From Lachnospiraceae bacterium MD335 (GTDB taxonomy: Bacteria > Bacillota > Clostridia > Lachnospirales > Lachnospiraceae): a stretch of DNA of 49,584 nucleotides. Shown here one piece after another: positions 17,920 to 27,187 of the stretch; positions within the stretch are counted from its first letter, which is position 1, and every line of letters starts with the position of its first letter. The stretch spans positions 800,975 to 850,558 of the forward strand of contig KE159628.1 in NCBI GenBank assembly GCA_000403335.2, read 5' to 3'. Both the position numbers and the translations under genes were made by a program. The notes below the pieces were generated by a model that was not told where the DNA came from, ran no database searches, and saw only the letters and a list, made by a program, of their open reading frames with translations.

Positions 17920-19092
17920 ATGAACATATTGTATATATCACCATATGTTCCTTCTGTTCATGCCTGCCATGCTGGTGGGGTGCTAATGGGGAAGGAAGTT
18001 GAAACGATTAGAGAAAAGAATAATCTATATTTAATTTCTTTTATTAATAATGATAATGATAAGCAGCTGGCAAAGGAATATGCAGATAATGAGGCAGAAT
18101 TTTTTGAAATAAAGAAATGGCAGATGTGCTTAAAAGCAATACTGCATCCATTTACTCCTAATTTGTTTGCTATAAGAATAGACAAACGTTTTGAAAAAAG
18201 GGTCTGCAACATTATTAAAGAAAAGCAGATAGATGCTATACATGCTGATTATACGGCTATGGGATATTATCAAATTGTCAAAAAGTATTTTCCTAAAATT
18301 CAATTTAATATGGTTGAACATGATGTAGTACAGCAGTCGTATAAAAGGCAGGCAGAACATGCAGGAGGTTTGCGTAAGATTTATTATAAATGGCAGCTTT
18401 CTTTGGTCAAAAAAAAGGAATTAAAATATTGTAAACGGGCGGATGCTGTTTTTGTCCTTAATGATAAAGACAAAAAGCTGTTATTTGATTATTATGGATT
18501 GGATAAAGCTGTATATAAAATTAATCCATATTATGGTGTAGATATAGAAGCGTCACAAAACAATTTGGAACAAAATGACGAGAAAGAAAAAAATAGCATT
18601 TGTTTTGTCGGGCAAATGGGAAGAGCAGAGAATAAGCGGGCAGCATTGCGTCTTATTCGTATTTTTTCGAATATTAATCTGAAAAATAAAAAATTATATA
18701 TAATAGGCGCAAATCCGGATGACGAATTATTGAAGTTTCATGGAGGAAATATTGTTATAACTGGTTTTGTTGATGATATCAACGCTGCCATAGCAAAATG
18801 TAAAATTGGAGTATTTCCATTGGAAGAAGGTGCGGGAATAAAATTTAAAGTTTTGCTGGCACTTGCATTAGGACTTCCCGTTGTGACAACAGCAGTGGGA
18901 GCAGAGGGAATAGATGAGAATGGAAATATTATTGATTTGGCGGAAACAGATGAAGAAATAACGAAATGCATATTAAAATTACTGGCAGATGAAAGTTACT
19001 ATACAGATAAAAGAAATAAAACTGCGGAATATGTTCGCAATCATTTTGGATGGAATGAAACAGAAAAAATATTTGATAAGGTGTATTTATAA
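17920..19092 (+). CDS. Glycosyltransferase family 4-like (GT-B fold)
   Basis: A 390-residue protein of GT-B design. The N-terminal domain starts MNILYISPYVPS with a glycine-rich GGV. The C-terminal domain starts around residue 225 (SICFVGQMG), and GAGIKFKVLLALALGLPVVTT near 308-326 is the donor-binding region of group 1 transferases. AAAGGGAGA is well placed before the ATG. Soluble or membrane-associated, acting on the lipid-linked repeat unit inside the cell. Likely cotranscribed with the flippase 31 bases upstream. Confidence 0.86.
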   Translation: MNILYISPYVPSVHACHAGGVLMGKEVETIREKNNLYLISFINNDNDKQLAKEYADNEAEFFEIKKWQMCLKAILHPFTPNLFAIRIDKRFEKRVCNIIKEKQIDAIHADYTAMGYYQIVKKYFPKIQFNMVEHDVVQQSYKRQAEHAGGLRKIYYKWQLSLVKKKELKYCKRADAVFVLNDKDKKLLFDYYGLDKAVYKINPYYGVDIEASQNNLEQNDEKEKNSICFVGQMGRAENKRAALRLIRIFSNINLKNKKLYIIGANPDDELLKFHGGNIVITGFVDDINAAIAKCKIGVFPLEEGAGIKFKVLLALALGLPVVTTAVGAEGIDENGNIIDLAETDEEITKCILKLLADESYYTDKRNKTAEYVRNHFGWNETEKIFDKVYL

Positions 19093-19163
19093 ATTATAAT
19101 GAGTATGCAATACGGAGTTTTTTGAAGGGGAAAACGTTGACTGTATAAGCATAAGGAGACAAA

Positions 19164-20816
19164 ATGCGTAAACATTTAAGTATATTTTTCAAAACGATTA
19201 GTTTTCTGATAATCGGAATATTCCTTTTTGCCATGATTCAGAATATTCTTATGCCAAAACGTGCGCCGTATACGAAAGCGTATGATGCAGGAAAGCTGGC
19301 AGGTTTTTATAATGAAGAAGAACATACAATTGATGTGTTGATTTGCTCTACAAGTCACATCAGTAAGAGTATTCTTCCGATGGAGCTGTATGAGGACTAT
19401 GGGATTACGTCCTATAATTTGTCAACTTCCACGCAGCCGATAGAAGCGACGTACTATATTCTTGCAGAGGCATTAAAGACACAGAGTCCGGAGGTGTTTA
19501 TTATTGATGTATCAAACTTATACTTTAGCAGTGTTGAGGCAAAGTATTGGTGGTTTGTCTTAGACGAAATGCATTTGGGTGAGAATAAGACGGCGCTTTT
19601 GCAGGAATATAAAAGAAGTGCAAATGGCGGTAATGAATCAAAGGGAGAACTGCTGTTTCCGCTGCTAAGGTATCATGAGCGCTGGAAAGAGCTTAGAATG
19701 AACGATTTTATGGGATGCCTGCGCGGCGATATACATGATTACAGTAAAGGTGGGCAGGTGAACTCCGCCGTTTCCGCAGCAGACGTAACGGTCGGGGAGA
19801 TGAATTTGGCGGCGGATCAATTGCTGGAAAGTACCCAAAAGATAGAATATGTGTATGATGCGGCGGGCGTTAACGAGAAAATTGAGGACCATGCATTATA
19901 TCATTCTGATATTCCTGAAAAAAATATTGAATGGCTGAGAAGAATGAAAGCGTTATGTGACGAAAATAATATACAGTTATTGGCAGTGAAGGTGCCGACC
20001 GTATTTATGCCGCAGCTTTATAATTCTTCGTGGATTGAGGAGAAATATCACCAAGTACGTACGTTGTGTAATGAAGAGGGCATCACATACTATGATTTAC
20101 TGTATGATACGGATGCAGGAATTGATTGGGAAACCGATACGTCAGACGAGGGCCTTCATCTGAATTTGCATGGTGCACAAAAGTTGTCTGATAATTTGGG
20201 AAGATACCTGATTGAGCGCTATGGGCTGTCTCCCAAACGGAGTGAGCAATGGAACAGGGACTTGGAGTCATATCAAAAAGTGCGGAAGGTTGCGCTGTTA
20301 GAATTAGAAAGGGATTTTACTTCATATCTTGATATGCTTGCAAATGAATTTAAGGACAAAACCATTATTATGTCAATGGCAAATGACGGAGCCGTAGGAT
20401 TGAATGAAGCGGATATTTGGACGCTAAGGGCATTAGGATTGCAGGCGGATTTTTCGGAAACAGATAAAAATTCCTATATAGCTGTCATCGAGGGCGGCAG
20501 TGTGAAATATGAAGCTTTATCTAATCGTCCGCTGAATTATAAAGGAGTATGCGGTGAATCAAATGCGGCATATGAAGTATATAGTTCGGGGTGGCTGACA
20601 GGAGCAGATACGTCTATAAAACTAGCAGGTGAGGAACAGGTAAATAGCCGCAAAGGGTTGAACATTGTAGTATATGATACGCAGCGGGAACTTGTTTTGG
20701 ATAGCGTCAATTTTGACACCTCTTCGGAAGACCATAAGGCGAGAAGAAGTAATTCAAAAACCAATGGATTGGAAGAGCAGTTTGAGAAATATATCATAGA
20801 AGAAGAGTATAAGTAA
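19164..20816 (+). CDS. Membrane-anchored SGNH-type acyl-transfer protein (DltD/DUF1574-like) with C-terminal ILEI-like domain
   Basis: A 550-residue protein with an N-terminal anchor helix (residues ~7-27), so the rest should lie outside the membrane. SGNH-type features: CSTSHISKS with Ser64-His65, an NLSTSTQP block II-like segment, and DEGLHLN (Asp328/Glu329 and His332) for the C-terminal acid/His pair. Residues ~375-525 form a separate domain. Its IIMSMANDGA, LGLQADF, YIAVIEGG and GLNIVVYD...NFDT pieces resemble the ILEI/FAM3 fold, but in circularly permuted order. AAGGAG precedes the ATG. It converges with the ligase-ACP-MBOAT operon across a shared terminator. MBOAT/SGNH pairs acylate surface polymers in DltB/DltD and AlgI/AlgJ-X systems, so I infer a role in O-acylation of the glycan. 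Confidence 0.72.
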   Translation: MRKHLSIFFKTISFLIIGIFLFAMIQNILMPKRAPYTKAYDAGKLAGFYNEEEHTIDVLICSTSHISKSILPMELYEDYGITSYNLSTSTQPIEATYYILAEALKTQSPEVFIIDVSNLYFSSVEAKYWWFVLDEMHLGENKTALLQEYKRSANGGNESKGELLFPLLRYHERWKELRMNDFMGCLRGDIHDYSKGGQVNSAVSAADVTVGEMNLAADQLLESTQKIEYVYDAAGVNEKIEDHALYHSDIPEKNIEWLRRMKALCDENNIQLLAVKVPTVFMPQLYNSSWIEEKYHQVRTLCNEEGITYYDLLYDTDAGIDWETDTSDEGLHLNLHGAQKLSDNLGRYLIERYGLSPKRSEQWNRDLESYQKVRKVALLELERDFTSYLDMLANEFKDKTIIMSMANDGAVGLNEADIWTLRALGLQADFSETDKNSYIAVIEGGSVKYEALSNRPLNYKGVCGESNAAYEVYSSGWLTGADTSIKLAGEEQVNSRKGLNIVVYDTQRELVLDSVNFDTSSEDHKARRSNSKTNGLEEQFEKYIIEEEYK

Positions 20817-20820
20817 AAGA

Positions 20821-20841
20821 GGCAGACCACATCGGTCTGCC
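20821..20841. terminator. Bidirectional terminator between convergent genes
   Basis: GGCAGACC (20821-20828) pairs with GGTCTGCC (20834-20841) around a 5-base loop. It is flanked by an A run on the left and a TTTT run on the right, so it can serve both the SGNH gene and the minus-strand ligase operon. Confidence 0.8.
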
Positions 20842-20846
20842 TGCTT

Positions 20847-22892
20847 TTATACATAAAATATAACGTCTTTCTTTTTCGCAAGCAAGGTTCCTTCTGCCAA
20901 AGGATACCCCAGCGCCGCCATACACCATACAGTATGTTTGGCTGGAATGCCAAACTCGTCCAAAATGCTTTTAACCGGTTCTTCATTTCGCAATGTCATT
21001 AACGCATTAAGCCACACGGAACCAATGCCGTAAGAGTGTGCCGCAATAAAAATATTTTCTGCCGCGCAGGATGCATCCTGACACCCGTTATGATTTCTGT
21101 CATCGTTTGAAATTAGAATAAGACATGCCGGATTCTCAAAGCCATAGCAGTAAACATTGTGCTGCTTTGACGTTGTTACGGCAGCCTCCTTTAATCGGGC
21201 AATTTTTTCCTTGTCCTGAATGACAGTAAAGCGCCACGTCTGCATATTGTGTCCGCTCGGAGCGTAATATCCTGCCTGTAGTATCATATCCAATACATCT
21301 TTAGGGATGGGGGCATCCTTAAACTTTCGGATACTTCTTCTGGTAAGAATTGCCTGAATAACAGGATTCATAAGAGATTCGGCGCCCCGTTCCTCCCACA
21401 TTTTTTTCAGGGTTTTACGGTCAAGCTTTTGCATACGGTTTTTGGGAAGCTCCTGAACCGGTACATAGTGCATTGGCAGTTTGTAGCGTTCCATACGCTG
21501 CGCTAAATAAGTGTGCATTTCTTCTTGTGAATACAGGTTATCCTTTACCACGATGAAAAGTACAGGTACAAATCCGAGTATACCGTCAGGATCGGGAACA
21601 CCAATACAGGCGCACTCGCGAATGTGCGGATATTCACATGCAATGTTTTCGACCTCAATGGGAGACACCTTTTCACCGCCGACATTAATAATATCATCTG
21701 CCCTGCCAAGCATATAAACATATCCGTCCGCATCCTTGTATACCATGTCACTGGTTAAGAGCCAGCCGTCCTTTAATGTTTCTTCGGTCAGATCTTTGCG
21801 ATTCCAGTATCCAGCCATCTGCATATCGCCTTTTAGCGACATTCTGCCAGGATGGTCGCGGTCACTTTGAATCTCGTTGCCGGATTCATCCAGTACACGT
21901 ACTTTGATTTCCGAAAGCGGTTTTCCGAGTGCTCCGATTTTTTGCGCATCATCTGCTATTTCTGTAACATTAATAAACAATGCACCGCCGGATTCCGAAG
22001 AGCCCCATGTGTTATAAATTGTTGTATTGGGGAGAAGTTTTACGAGGCGTTTTCGCTGCTCAATGGTCAGGGAACCAGCGCCTGCTTCAATATACCGGAA
22101 TTTTCCTATAATTTCAGCAAATTGTCCTTGCATTTGCCTTGCAATCGTTTCAATGGATGCCGGAACGACTGCCAGTCCGGTACATTGGTAAGTGGTTTGA
22201 TTGTTTTCGATTTCTTTTGCAAAGGTGAATCCGTTTTGAAGAATAACAGTTGCACCCTGATAGAGAACAGCCCTTAGTACTCTCAATGCAAAGGAATGAT
22301 TCAGGGGCAGAGGCAGGAGTACGCGTTCATCCTCCCGAATGCCAATGCCTTCTATTGTGTTTTTCAGAATATTAAAAACTGCTTTGTAGGTAAGAATGAC
22401 TCCTTTAGGTTTACCGGTTGTACCAGTAGTAAATAATAGCTCAGCAATCTCATTTTCTTCTGGCATTATATAGGAAATTTCTTTATAACGAGAACACTCA
22501 TCCGTGTCCGCATGATATAATTTTTTTAGGGACTGTATATTTATCTGACTGTCAATTCCTTTTAAGGGTTTGTCAGTCAATAACAAGACAGCATCTGTAT
22601 CCTGATAGACGAACGAGATACTTTCAACGGTAGCATTTTTATCCAAAAAGACGGCGACAGCGCCGCAATATTGAACGCCTAGATAAGCTGCAATCATTTC
22701 GGGCTTTGAGAGCGCTGTAAATAACACCCGATCTCCTTTTTTTACATTTTGTTCCGCAAGGATGGCGCCGATCGCTTTTATTTTTGTCATTAATTGCTGA
22801 TATGTCAATTGTTCGGCTTTGAATGCCGCAGCCATTTTATCCGGCTGTTTTTGCGAGAGCTCCTTTATGCGATTGATTAAGGTATCAAACAT
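20847..22892 (-). CDS. AMP-forming acyl ligase fused to a nitroreductase domain
   Basis: A 681-residue fusion. Residues 1-~500 are an ANL-superfamily adenylation enzyme: TTGTTGKPKG near 157 (A3), NTWGSSESGG (A5), GRADDIINVGG near 395 (A8) and a PKNRMQKLDRK end with the catalytic Lys. From about 508 a nitroreductase domain follows, with TRRSIRKF, APSGHNMQTW (FMN-binding type) and GYPLAEG. I start at ATG 22892, five bases after AAGGAGG (22898-22904). A longer open frame reaching 23006 would overlap the ACP gene and is rejected. The next gene upstream is an ACP, so the ligase probably activates a carboxylic acid and loads the carrier, as DltA does for DltC. What the FMN domain oxidises or reduces is unknown. 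There is no internal ribosome site at the domain joint, so it is a true fusion. Confidence 0.85.
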   Translation of the reverse strand: MFDTLINRIKELSQKQPDKMAAAFKAEQLTYQQLMTKIKAIGAILAEQNVKKGDRVLFTALSKPEMIAAYLGVQYCGAVAVFLDKNATVESISFVYQDTDAVLLLTDKPLKGIDSQINIQSLKKLYHADTDECSRYKEISYIMPEENEIAELLFTTGTTGKPKGVILTYKAVFNILKNTIEGIGIREDERVLLPLPLNHSFALRVLRAVLYQGATVILQNGFTFAKEIENNQTTYQCTGLAVVPASIETIARQMQGQFAEIIGKFRYIEAGAGSLTIEQRKRLVKLLPNTTIYNTWGSSESGGALFINVTEIADDAQKIGALGKPLSEIKVRVLDESGNEIQSDRDHPGRMSLKGDMQMAGYWNRKDLTEETLKDGWLLTSDMVYKDADGYVYMLGRADDIINVGGEKVSPIEVENIACEYPHIRECACIGVPDPDGILGFVPVLFIVVKDNLYSQEEMHTYLAQRMERYKLPMHYVPVQELPKNRMQKLDRKTLKKMWEERGAESLMNPVIQAILTRRSIRKFKDAPIPKDVLDMILQAGYYAPSGHNMQTWRFTVIQDKEKIARLKEAAVTTSKQHNVYCYGFENPACLILISNDDRNHNGCQDASCAAENIFIAAHSYGIGSVWLNALMTLRNEEPVKSILDEFGIPAKHTVWCMAALGYPLAEGTLLAKKKDVIFYV

Positions 22893-22914
22893 CATAGCCT
22901 CCTTCCTGCCATCG

Positions 22915-23142
22915 CTATTCTGACAGTCTTTCCACCATTTTTGCCAATCCCGCAACAGAGTTAAAGTTTGCCTCAACAATTTCTTCATAAGGGATTGTAA
23001 TGCCAAACTCCATTGTTAATGTGGCAATAATTCCTGTAATTGTTAATGAATCTAAAATTCCGTCGTCAACAAGTTCATCTGAAGCGGTGAAATCAATTTC
23101 CGGATATTCTTCCGACAATAAATTTAAAATTTTTTCTTCCAT
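22915..23142 (-). CDS. Acyl carrier protein (DltC-like)
   Basis: A 75-residue acidic helical carrier. DGILDSLTI carries the phosphopantetheine attachment Ser32 in the typical D-S-L context. I choose ATG 23142 (MEEKILNLL), eight bases after GGAGG (23151-23155); an upstream in-frame ATG at 23169 lacks a ribosome site. It lies between the MBOAT gene (37 bases) and the ligase (22 bases), so the three are one operon. It should carry the activated acyl group from the ligase to the membrane acyltransferase. Comparison with fatty-acid ACPs: the short length and the LVDDGILDSL motif fit DltC-type carriers better. Confidence 0.88.
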   Translation of the reverse strand: MEEKILNLLSEEYPEIDFTASDELVDDGILDSLTITGIIATLTMEFGITIPYEEIVEANFNSVAGLAKMVERLSE

Positions 23143-23178
23143 TTTGTATTCCTCCATTTCCTGTCTCAAATTTGAAAT

Positions 23179-24762
23179 CTAAAAGTTCGCATATACAAAG
23201 TCGCTGGCGCTATATCCAACGCCGTATATTCCTAAAATAATAATTGCAAAAATTGCACCATAATAAATTGCCCATCGTAATACGATATTTCTATTTGCAA
23301 TCGCTTCCCTGACGGATGCTTTTTGCTGAAGCATACTGATTTTGCGAATAAGAACGAGGCTTAGCAGTACAACACAAAAATCTTTGTAGTCCATCCCGAT
23401 TCGATAGAGCGTTCCGTCCCAAAAAATCCAGGGATTGAAACAACGGAACAGTTGCTTTAACGCTAATGCGCTATTTTCCAACGTTCCCGGCGCTGTAATC
23501 AGTCTTCCGATTGTAAAGATGAAAAAGGTACGCACCATCTGAAAGACTTGGTATCCGCGTGTTGTTGTGTCTATGTGCAGGAGTTCTGCCATTTTTTTAT
23601 ACTGCTTTGCAAAAATTGTTGCAGAAATAATAAGCACACCCCAGTAAATTCCCCACACAATATAGTTCCAGCCTGTCCCATGCCACAAGCCTGTCAGCAG
23701 CCATACGACGGCAAGGGGAATTGCAGCGTTTATTTTTTTGGCGGCTTCCCTGCCGGCTTTTTCTTTTATTGTATTGGTTTGCTTTGCAAGCCATCCTGAT
23801 GTTACAACCGGAAGATAAACATAGTCTTTAAACCATGCTCCTAAGGTAATATGCCATCTTCTCCAAAATTCGGCTGCACTTTTGGAAAAGAAGGGATGAT
23901 CAAAGTTTTTATCTAATCGAACATCAAACAGTTGTGAGGCGCCGCGCACAATATCCATGCATCCCGAAAAATCCATATAGAGTTGAAATGAGGAAAAGAT
24001 CAGTGCAATAAGAATAATCAGTCCTTCATAATCCGCAAGGTTTCCGAGAACTTGTCCTGTAAATAATGCCAGTCTGTCGGCAACAACGAGTTTTTTGAAG
24101 TAGCCGTAAAGCATTAACTGTATTCCGAAACATATGTTTTTATAATCAAAATGGTGCTCTTTCCATATTTCAGAAGACAATTTATGGTATCGGGCAATAG
24201 GACCTTGTACAATTTGCGGAAAATAGGAGACACAAAGCAGATATTTAAAGTAATTGTGGATGGGCTTTGCCTTTCTCCAATAAATATCCAGCAGATAACC
24301 GATGGATGAAAATGTATAGTAAGATATTCCCAAAGGAACGATAATATCTGTCCATGTCCAAAAGGTTATATTTTTATTCAAAAACGCAAAGACATCTGCA
24401 CCAAATTTACAGTAACATAAAATTGCAATTACCAAAATAATTGTCGGAATAAGGTATCGGTTTCGGCAGGTTTGTTTTATGGGAGCTAAGAATGCCATTC
24501 GTTCTTTGCCTTTGAGCTGTCTTTGGTCTGCTTCCTGTTCAGCTGTTTCAAATCGTATGTTCATGTGCTTTGCAGATAAAAATACTATTAAGGCTGTCAG
24601 GACGAGAATCGGCAGTTTTTTTATTCCGGCTGAAATATAAAATATGGTGCTGGCAGCCAGCAAAACAATCCAGCGCAATTTGTTTGGCATGATATAATAT
24701 AGGACTGAAATACCAAGTAAAAAAATAAGAAAATATAGGGAGTTAAATGTTAAAAACGGCAT
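23179..24762 (-). CDS. MBOAT-family membrane O-acyltransferase (DltB/AlgI-like)
   Basis: A 527-residue polytopic protein of the membrane-bound O-acyltransferase family. The two conserved features are WRRWHITLGAWFKDYVY with His304 and LTGLWHGTGWNYIVWG with the active-site His361. I start at ATG 24762 (MPFLTF), nine bases after GGAGA. ATG 24771 is directly adjacent to that site and unlikely. It is the first gene of the operon, with a promoter at 24803-24831. Family enzymes move an acyl group from a carrier across the membrane to a glycan hydroxyl; the ACP and ligase downstream and the SGNH protein opposite complete a Dlt-like set. Wall teichoic acid, lipoteichoic acid or the local polysaccharide could be the acceptor; the position favours the polysaccharide. 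Confidence 0.9.
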   Translation of the reverse strand: MPFLTFNSLYFLIFLLGISVLYYIMPNKLRWIVLLAASTIFYISAGIKKLPILVLTALIVFLSAKHMNIRFETAEQEADQRQLKGKERMAFLAPIKQTCRNRYLIPTIILVIAILCYCKFGADVFAFLNKNITFWTWTDIIVPLGISYYTFSSIGYLLDIYWRKAKPIHNYFKYLLCVSYFPQIVQGPIARYHKLSSEIWKEHHFDYKNICFGIQLMLYGYFKKLVVADRLALFTGQVLGNLADYEGLIILIALIFSSFQLYMDFSGCMDIVRGASQLFDVRLDKNFDHPFFSKSAAEFWRRWHITLGAWFKDYVYLPVVTSGWLAKQTNTIKEKAGREAAKKINAAIPLAVVWLLTGLWHGTGWNYIVWGIYWGVLIISATIFAKQYKKMAELLHIDTTTRGYQVFQMVRTFFIFTIGRLITAPGTLENSALALKQLFRCFNPWIFWDGTLYRIGMDYKDFCVVLLSLVLIRKISMLQQKASVREAIANRNIVLRWAIYYGAIFAIIILGIYGVGYSASDFVYANF

Positions 24763-24802
24763 AGTATCCATTCTCCACTTCTAAGTTATCTTTCAAGTTT
24801 CA

Positions 24803-24831
24803 AGTATATCGTATAAGGCTGTAAAAAGCAA
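24803..24831 (-). promoter_or_regulatory. Promoter of the MBOAT-ACP-ligase operon
   Basis: On the minus strand TTGCTT (24831-24826) and TATACT (24808-24803) are separated by 17 bp. The start codon lies 40 bases downstream. The promoter fits into the 78-base gap after manA, which contains no terminator, so read-through from manC-manA may add to expression. Confidence 0.65.
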
Positions 24832-24840
24832 ATAATTTCA

Positions 24841-25848
24841 CTAGCACCGCACCTTTAAAAACTGCGCTTTTCCGTGGAGATGCATCTTCTCGGAATTTGC
24901 AGGTACGAAAATACAGTCCCCGCGGAAAAAATGCAGCGCTTCGCCGTTTTCCTGAAGTAAAACGCCGCATCCGTTTGTACATAAAAGCACTTCAAAGGAG
25001 GTGCTTTCAGTTTGAAAACATACCAGTTCACGGCAGCGTTCCGTGTTAATCAGCATACGTTCCGCCTGAAAGTATTTGCAGCGGCAGAGCAATTCGGATG
25101 CGCTTCCGGGGACGTATTTTAAAACACGGATTTGCTGTTTCGGCGCCGCGCTTCCTTTCATGTTTACGACATCCATCGCTTTGTCAATATGCAGTTCGCG
25201 CGGTTTTCCGCTTTTGTCCATGCGGTTATAATCATACATGCGGTAGGTAAGATTGGAGCTTTCCTGAATTTCGGCAACAAGTGTGCCTGCGCCGATGGCA
25301 TGTACGGTTCCCGGTTCGATAAAGAATACGTCGTCCTTGTGAATGGGAACTTTTTGCAGATATTTTTCGACATCGCCCTTTTGCAGGCTTTTTCTTAATA
25401 CATTCGGGTGAATGTCGCGGACGAAGCCGTAAATCAGCTTCGCGTCCTTTGAGGCATCTAACACATACCACATTTCCGTTTTGCCCTTCTGTCCGTTTTC
25501 CTTTGCAAATGCATAAGCGTCATCGGGGTGTACCTGAACCGACAAATCCCTTTTTGCGTCTATAAATTTAATCAAAATAGGCAGCTCGCCCTTTGTTTCG
25601 GGATGCGTTCCCAAAAATTCAGGATGTTCTTTGAGCACATCGGACAAAAGCCTTCCGCAGAACGCACCGCTTGCAACAGTGCTTATACCGTCGGGATGTG
25701 TAGAACATTCCCATGTTTCTGCCAAAGGTTCCATATCAATTTGTTTTGAAAAATCGTCGTTAAGGCGGGTTCCGCCCCAAAGATAGTCCATACCCGCAGG
25801 CTTTAATAAAAACGGTTTAGCTTTCGAGTTCATATTTGTGTTTGTCAT
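24841..25848 (-). CDS. manA: Mannose-6-phosphate isomerase, class I
   Basis: A 335-residue cupin-type zinc enzyme interconverting fructose-6-phosphate and mannose-6-phosphate. Visible family motifs: KPAGMDYLWGGTRL at the N-terminus, QVHPDDAYA (zinc His), EMWYVLDA (zinc Glu) and PGTVHAIGAGTLVAEIQ (His and active-site stretch). ATG 25848 is preferred, ten bases after AAGGAG. It lies inside the 3' end of manC, giving a 32-base overlap and likely coupling. With manC it feeds mannose into GDP-mannose for the glycan. Length is typical of the short Firmicute form. Confidence 0.93.
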   Translation of the reverse strand: MTNTNMNSKAKPFLLKPAGMDYLWGGTRLNDDFSKQIDMEPLAETWECSTHPDGISTVASGAFCGRLLSDVLKEHPEFLGTHPETKGELPILIKFIDAKRDLSVQVHPDDAYAFAKENGQKGKTEMWYVLDASKDAKLIYGFVRDIHPNVLRKSLQKGDVEKYLQKVPIHKDDVFFIEPGTVHAIGAGTLVAEIQESSNLTYRMYDYNRMDKSGKPRELHIDKAMDVVNMKGSAAPKQQIRVLKYVPGSASELLCRCKYFQAERMLINTERCRELVCFQTESTSFEVLLCTNGCGVLLQENGEALHFFRGDCIFVPANSEKMHLHGKAQFLKVRC

Positions 25849-27133
25849 GAACGCTAATCTCCTTGCCAAGCTGTACTTCGATTACCTGAAGATTTGTATC
25901 CGCAATAATGGTATGACGGCATCCTGCCGCCATTGTGACGACGTCGCCCGCCTTTACTTTTTGCTCCATTCCGTCTACAATGGTTCGCCCTTCACCGGAA
26001 ATTATGTTCCATACCTCGTCCCTGTAGTCGTGGCTGTGATAATTCATTTTGTGTCCTGCATGGAGTGTTACCTTAATTGTTACACTTTCATCCTCCATGT
26101 CCAGTACGCGGAAGCTGCCCCATGACTTGTCCGCAAACATAACCTTCTGCTCCAGTGTATTGACCAGCGGTTTGATATAGCTGGACTGCTCTTTGTCGGA
26201 TACGAGGATACCTTCCGGACTCGCGGAAACGACGACATCTTTCAGTCCCATGCAGATAATGGGCACGTCTAGTTCATTTACGACGTGTACGTTTTCGCAG
26301 GTTTCATTGAACAGCGCTTCTCCGACGCTGTTGCTGTCCATCGCCTTTGTCAGTGTATTCCATGTGCCGAGATCTTTCCACATGCCGGAAAAACGCATAA
26401 CCTCAATCAAATCTTCATGTTCTGCAACGGCGTAGTCAAAGCTGATTTTTGTCAGGGTGTCGTATTTTGCATACAAGTCGCTGTAGTCCGTAAAATCAAT
26501 CAGTTCATGGGCGCGCTGTAAAACGTATCCCAAACGGAAGGCAAATACGCCGCCGTTCCAAAGTGCGCCGCTTGCGATGTATTGTGCCGCAGTCTCCTGC
26601 GTTGGTTTTTCCTTAAACATGGAAACTTTGCTGACGTTATCGCTGCTCTCGGGAATAATGTAACCATATTTTTCGCTGGGATAGGTCGGTTCGATTCCCA
26701 TTAAAACGAGGTTCGCTTTGCTGGTTTTGGCGCGGTCTCCAAGCTCCCGTATTGCCTTGAAATAGTCCTCTTCCACATAAGGATCGACAGGGCAGACAAC
26801 AACAGACTCATTTTCACCCACACCCTGAACGTCTTTTAAGTATGCCGCCGCAAGTGCGATTGCGGGGAAAGTGTCCCGTCGGCAGGGCTCGATACTGATG
26901 CCCACATTTTCGCCTAATTGGTTATGGATTGAGGAAACCTGTGATTTGGAGGTGGCAATGGTCACGGCTGCGTCCTTATCCACTGACTTAATTTGACGAT
27001 AGACACGCTGTACCATTGACTCCAGTTCGCCGTCCTGCGTGTGGAATATCTTGATAAATTGTTTGGAGCGGATGTCGTTGGATAACGGCCACAGGCGCTG
27101 TCCTGAACCGCCGGATAACAAAACAATATTCAT
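25817..27133 (-). CDS. manC: Mannose-1-phosphate guanylyltransferase with C-terminal cupin domain
   Basis: A 438-residue enzyme making GDP-mannose from mannose-1-phosphate and GTP. It begins with the nucleotidyltransferase signature LLSGGSGQRLWPLS (residues 5-18), with Lys in the following RSKQF. Later FKEKPT and LWNGGVF motifs are those of mannose-1-phosphate guanylyltransferases. Residues ~345-430 are a mannose-6-phosphate isomerase-type cupin (MNYHSHDYRDEVWNIISG). The enzyme may therefore be bifunctional, although a separate manA overlaps its end. AGAGAGG precedes the ATG. No phosphomannomutase is present in the window, so mannose-1-phosphate must come from a mutase elsewhere. Confidence 0.92.
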   Translation of the reverse strand: MNIVLLSGGSGQRLWPLSNDIRSKQFIKIFHTQDGELESMVQRVYRQIKSVDKDAAVTIATSKSQVSSIHNQLGENVGISIEPCRRDTFPAIALAAAYLKDVQGVGENESVVVCPVDPYVEEDYFKAIRELGDRAKTSKANLVLMGIEPTYPSEKYGYIIPESSDNVSKVSMFKEKPTQETAAQYIASGALWNGGVFAFRLGYVLQRAHELIDFTDYSDLYAKYDTLTKISFDYAVAEHEDLIEVMRFSGMWKDLGTWNTLTKAMDSNSVGEALFNETCENVHVVNELDVPIICMGLKDVVVSASPEGILVSDKEQSSYIKPLVNTLEQKVMFADKSWGSFRVLDMEDESVTIKVTLHAGHKMNYHSHDYRDEVWNIISGEGRTIVDGMEQKVKAGDVVTMAAGCRHTIIADTNLQVIEVQLGKEISVHDKHKYELES

Positions 27134-27187
27134 AAAAAACCTCTCTTTCCGAATGACTTGAAAATAGGTTGACAGTCATGTAGTTAT

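Noticed and set aside
22893-23006. 38-residue N-terminal extension of the ligase-nitroreductase ORF
   Set aside because: It overlaps the ACP coding region in another frame. AAGGAGG at 22898-22904 marks the start at 22892.
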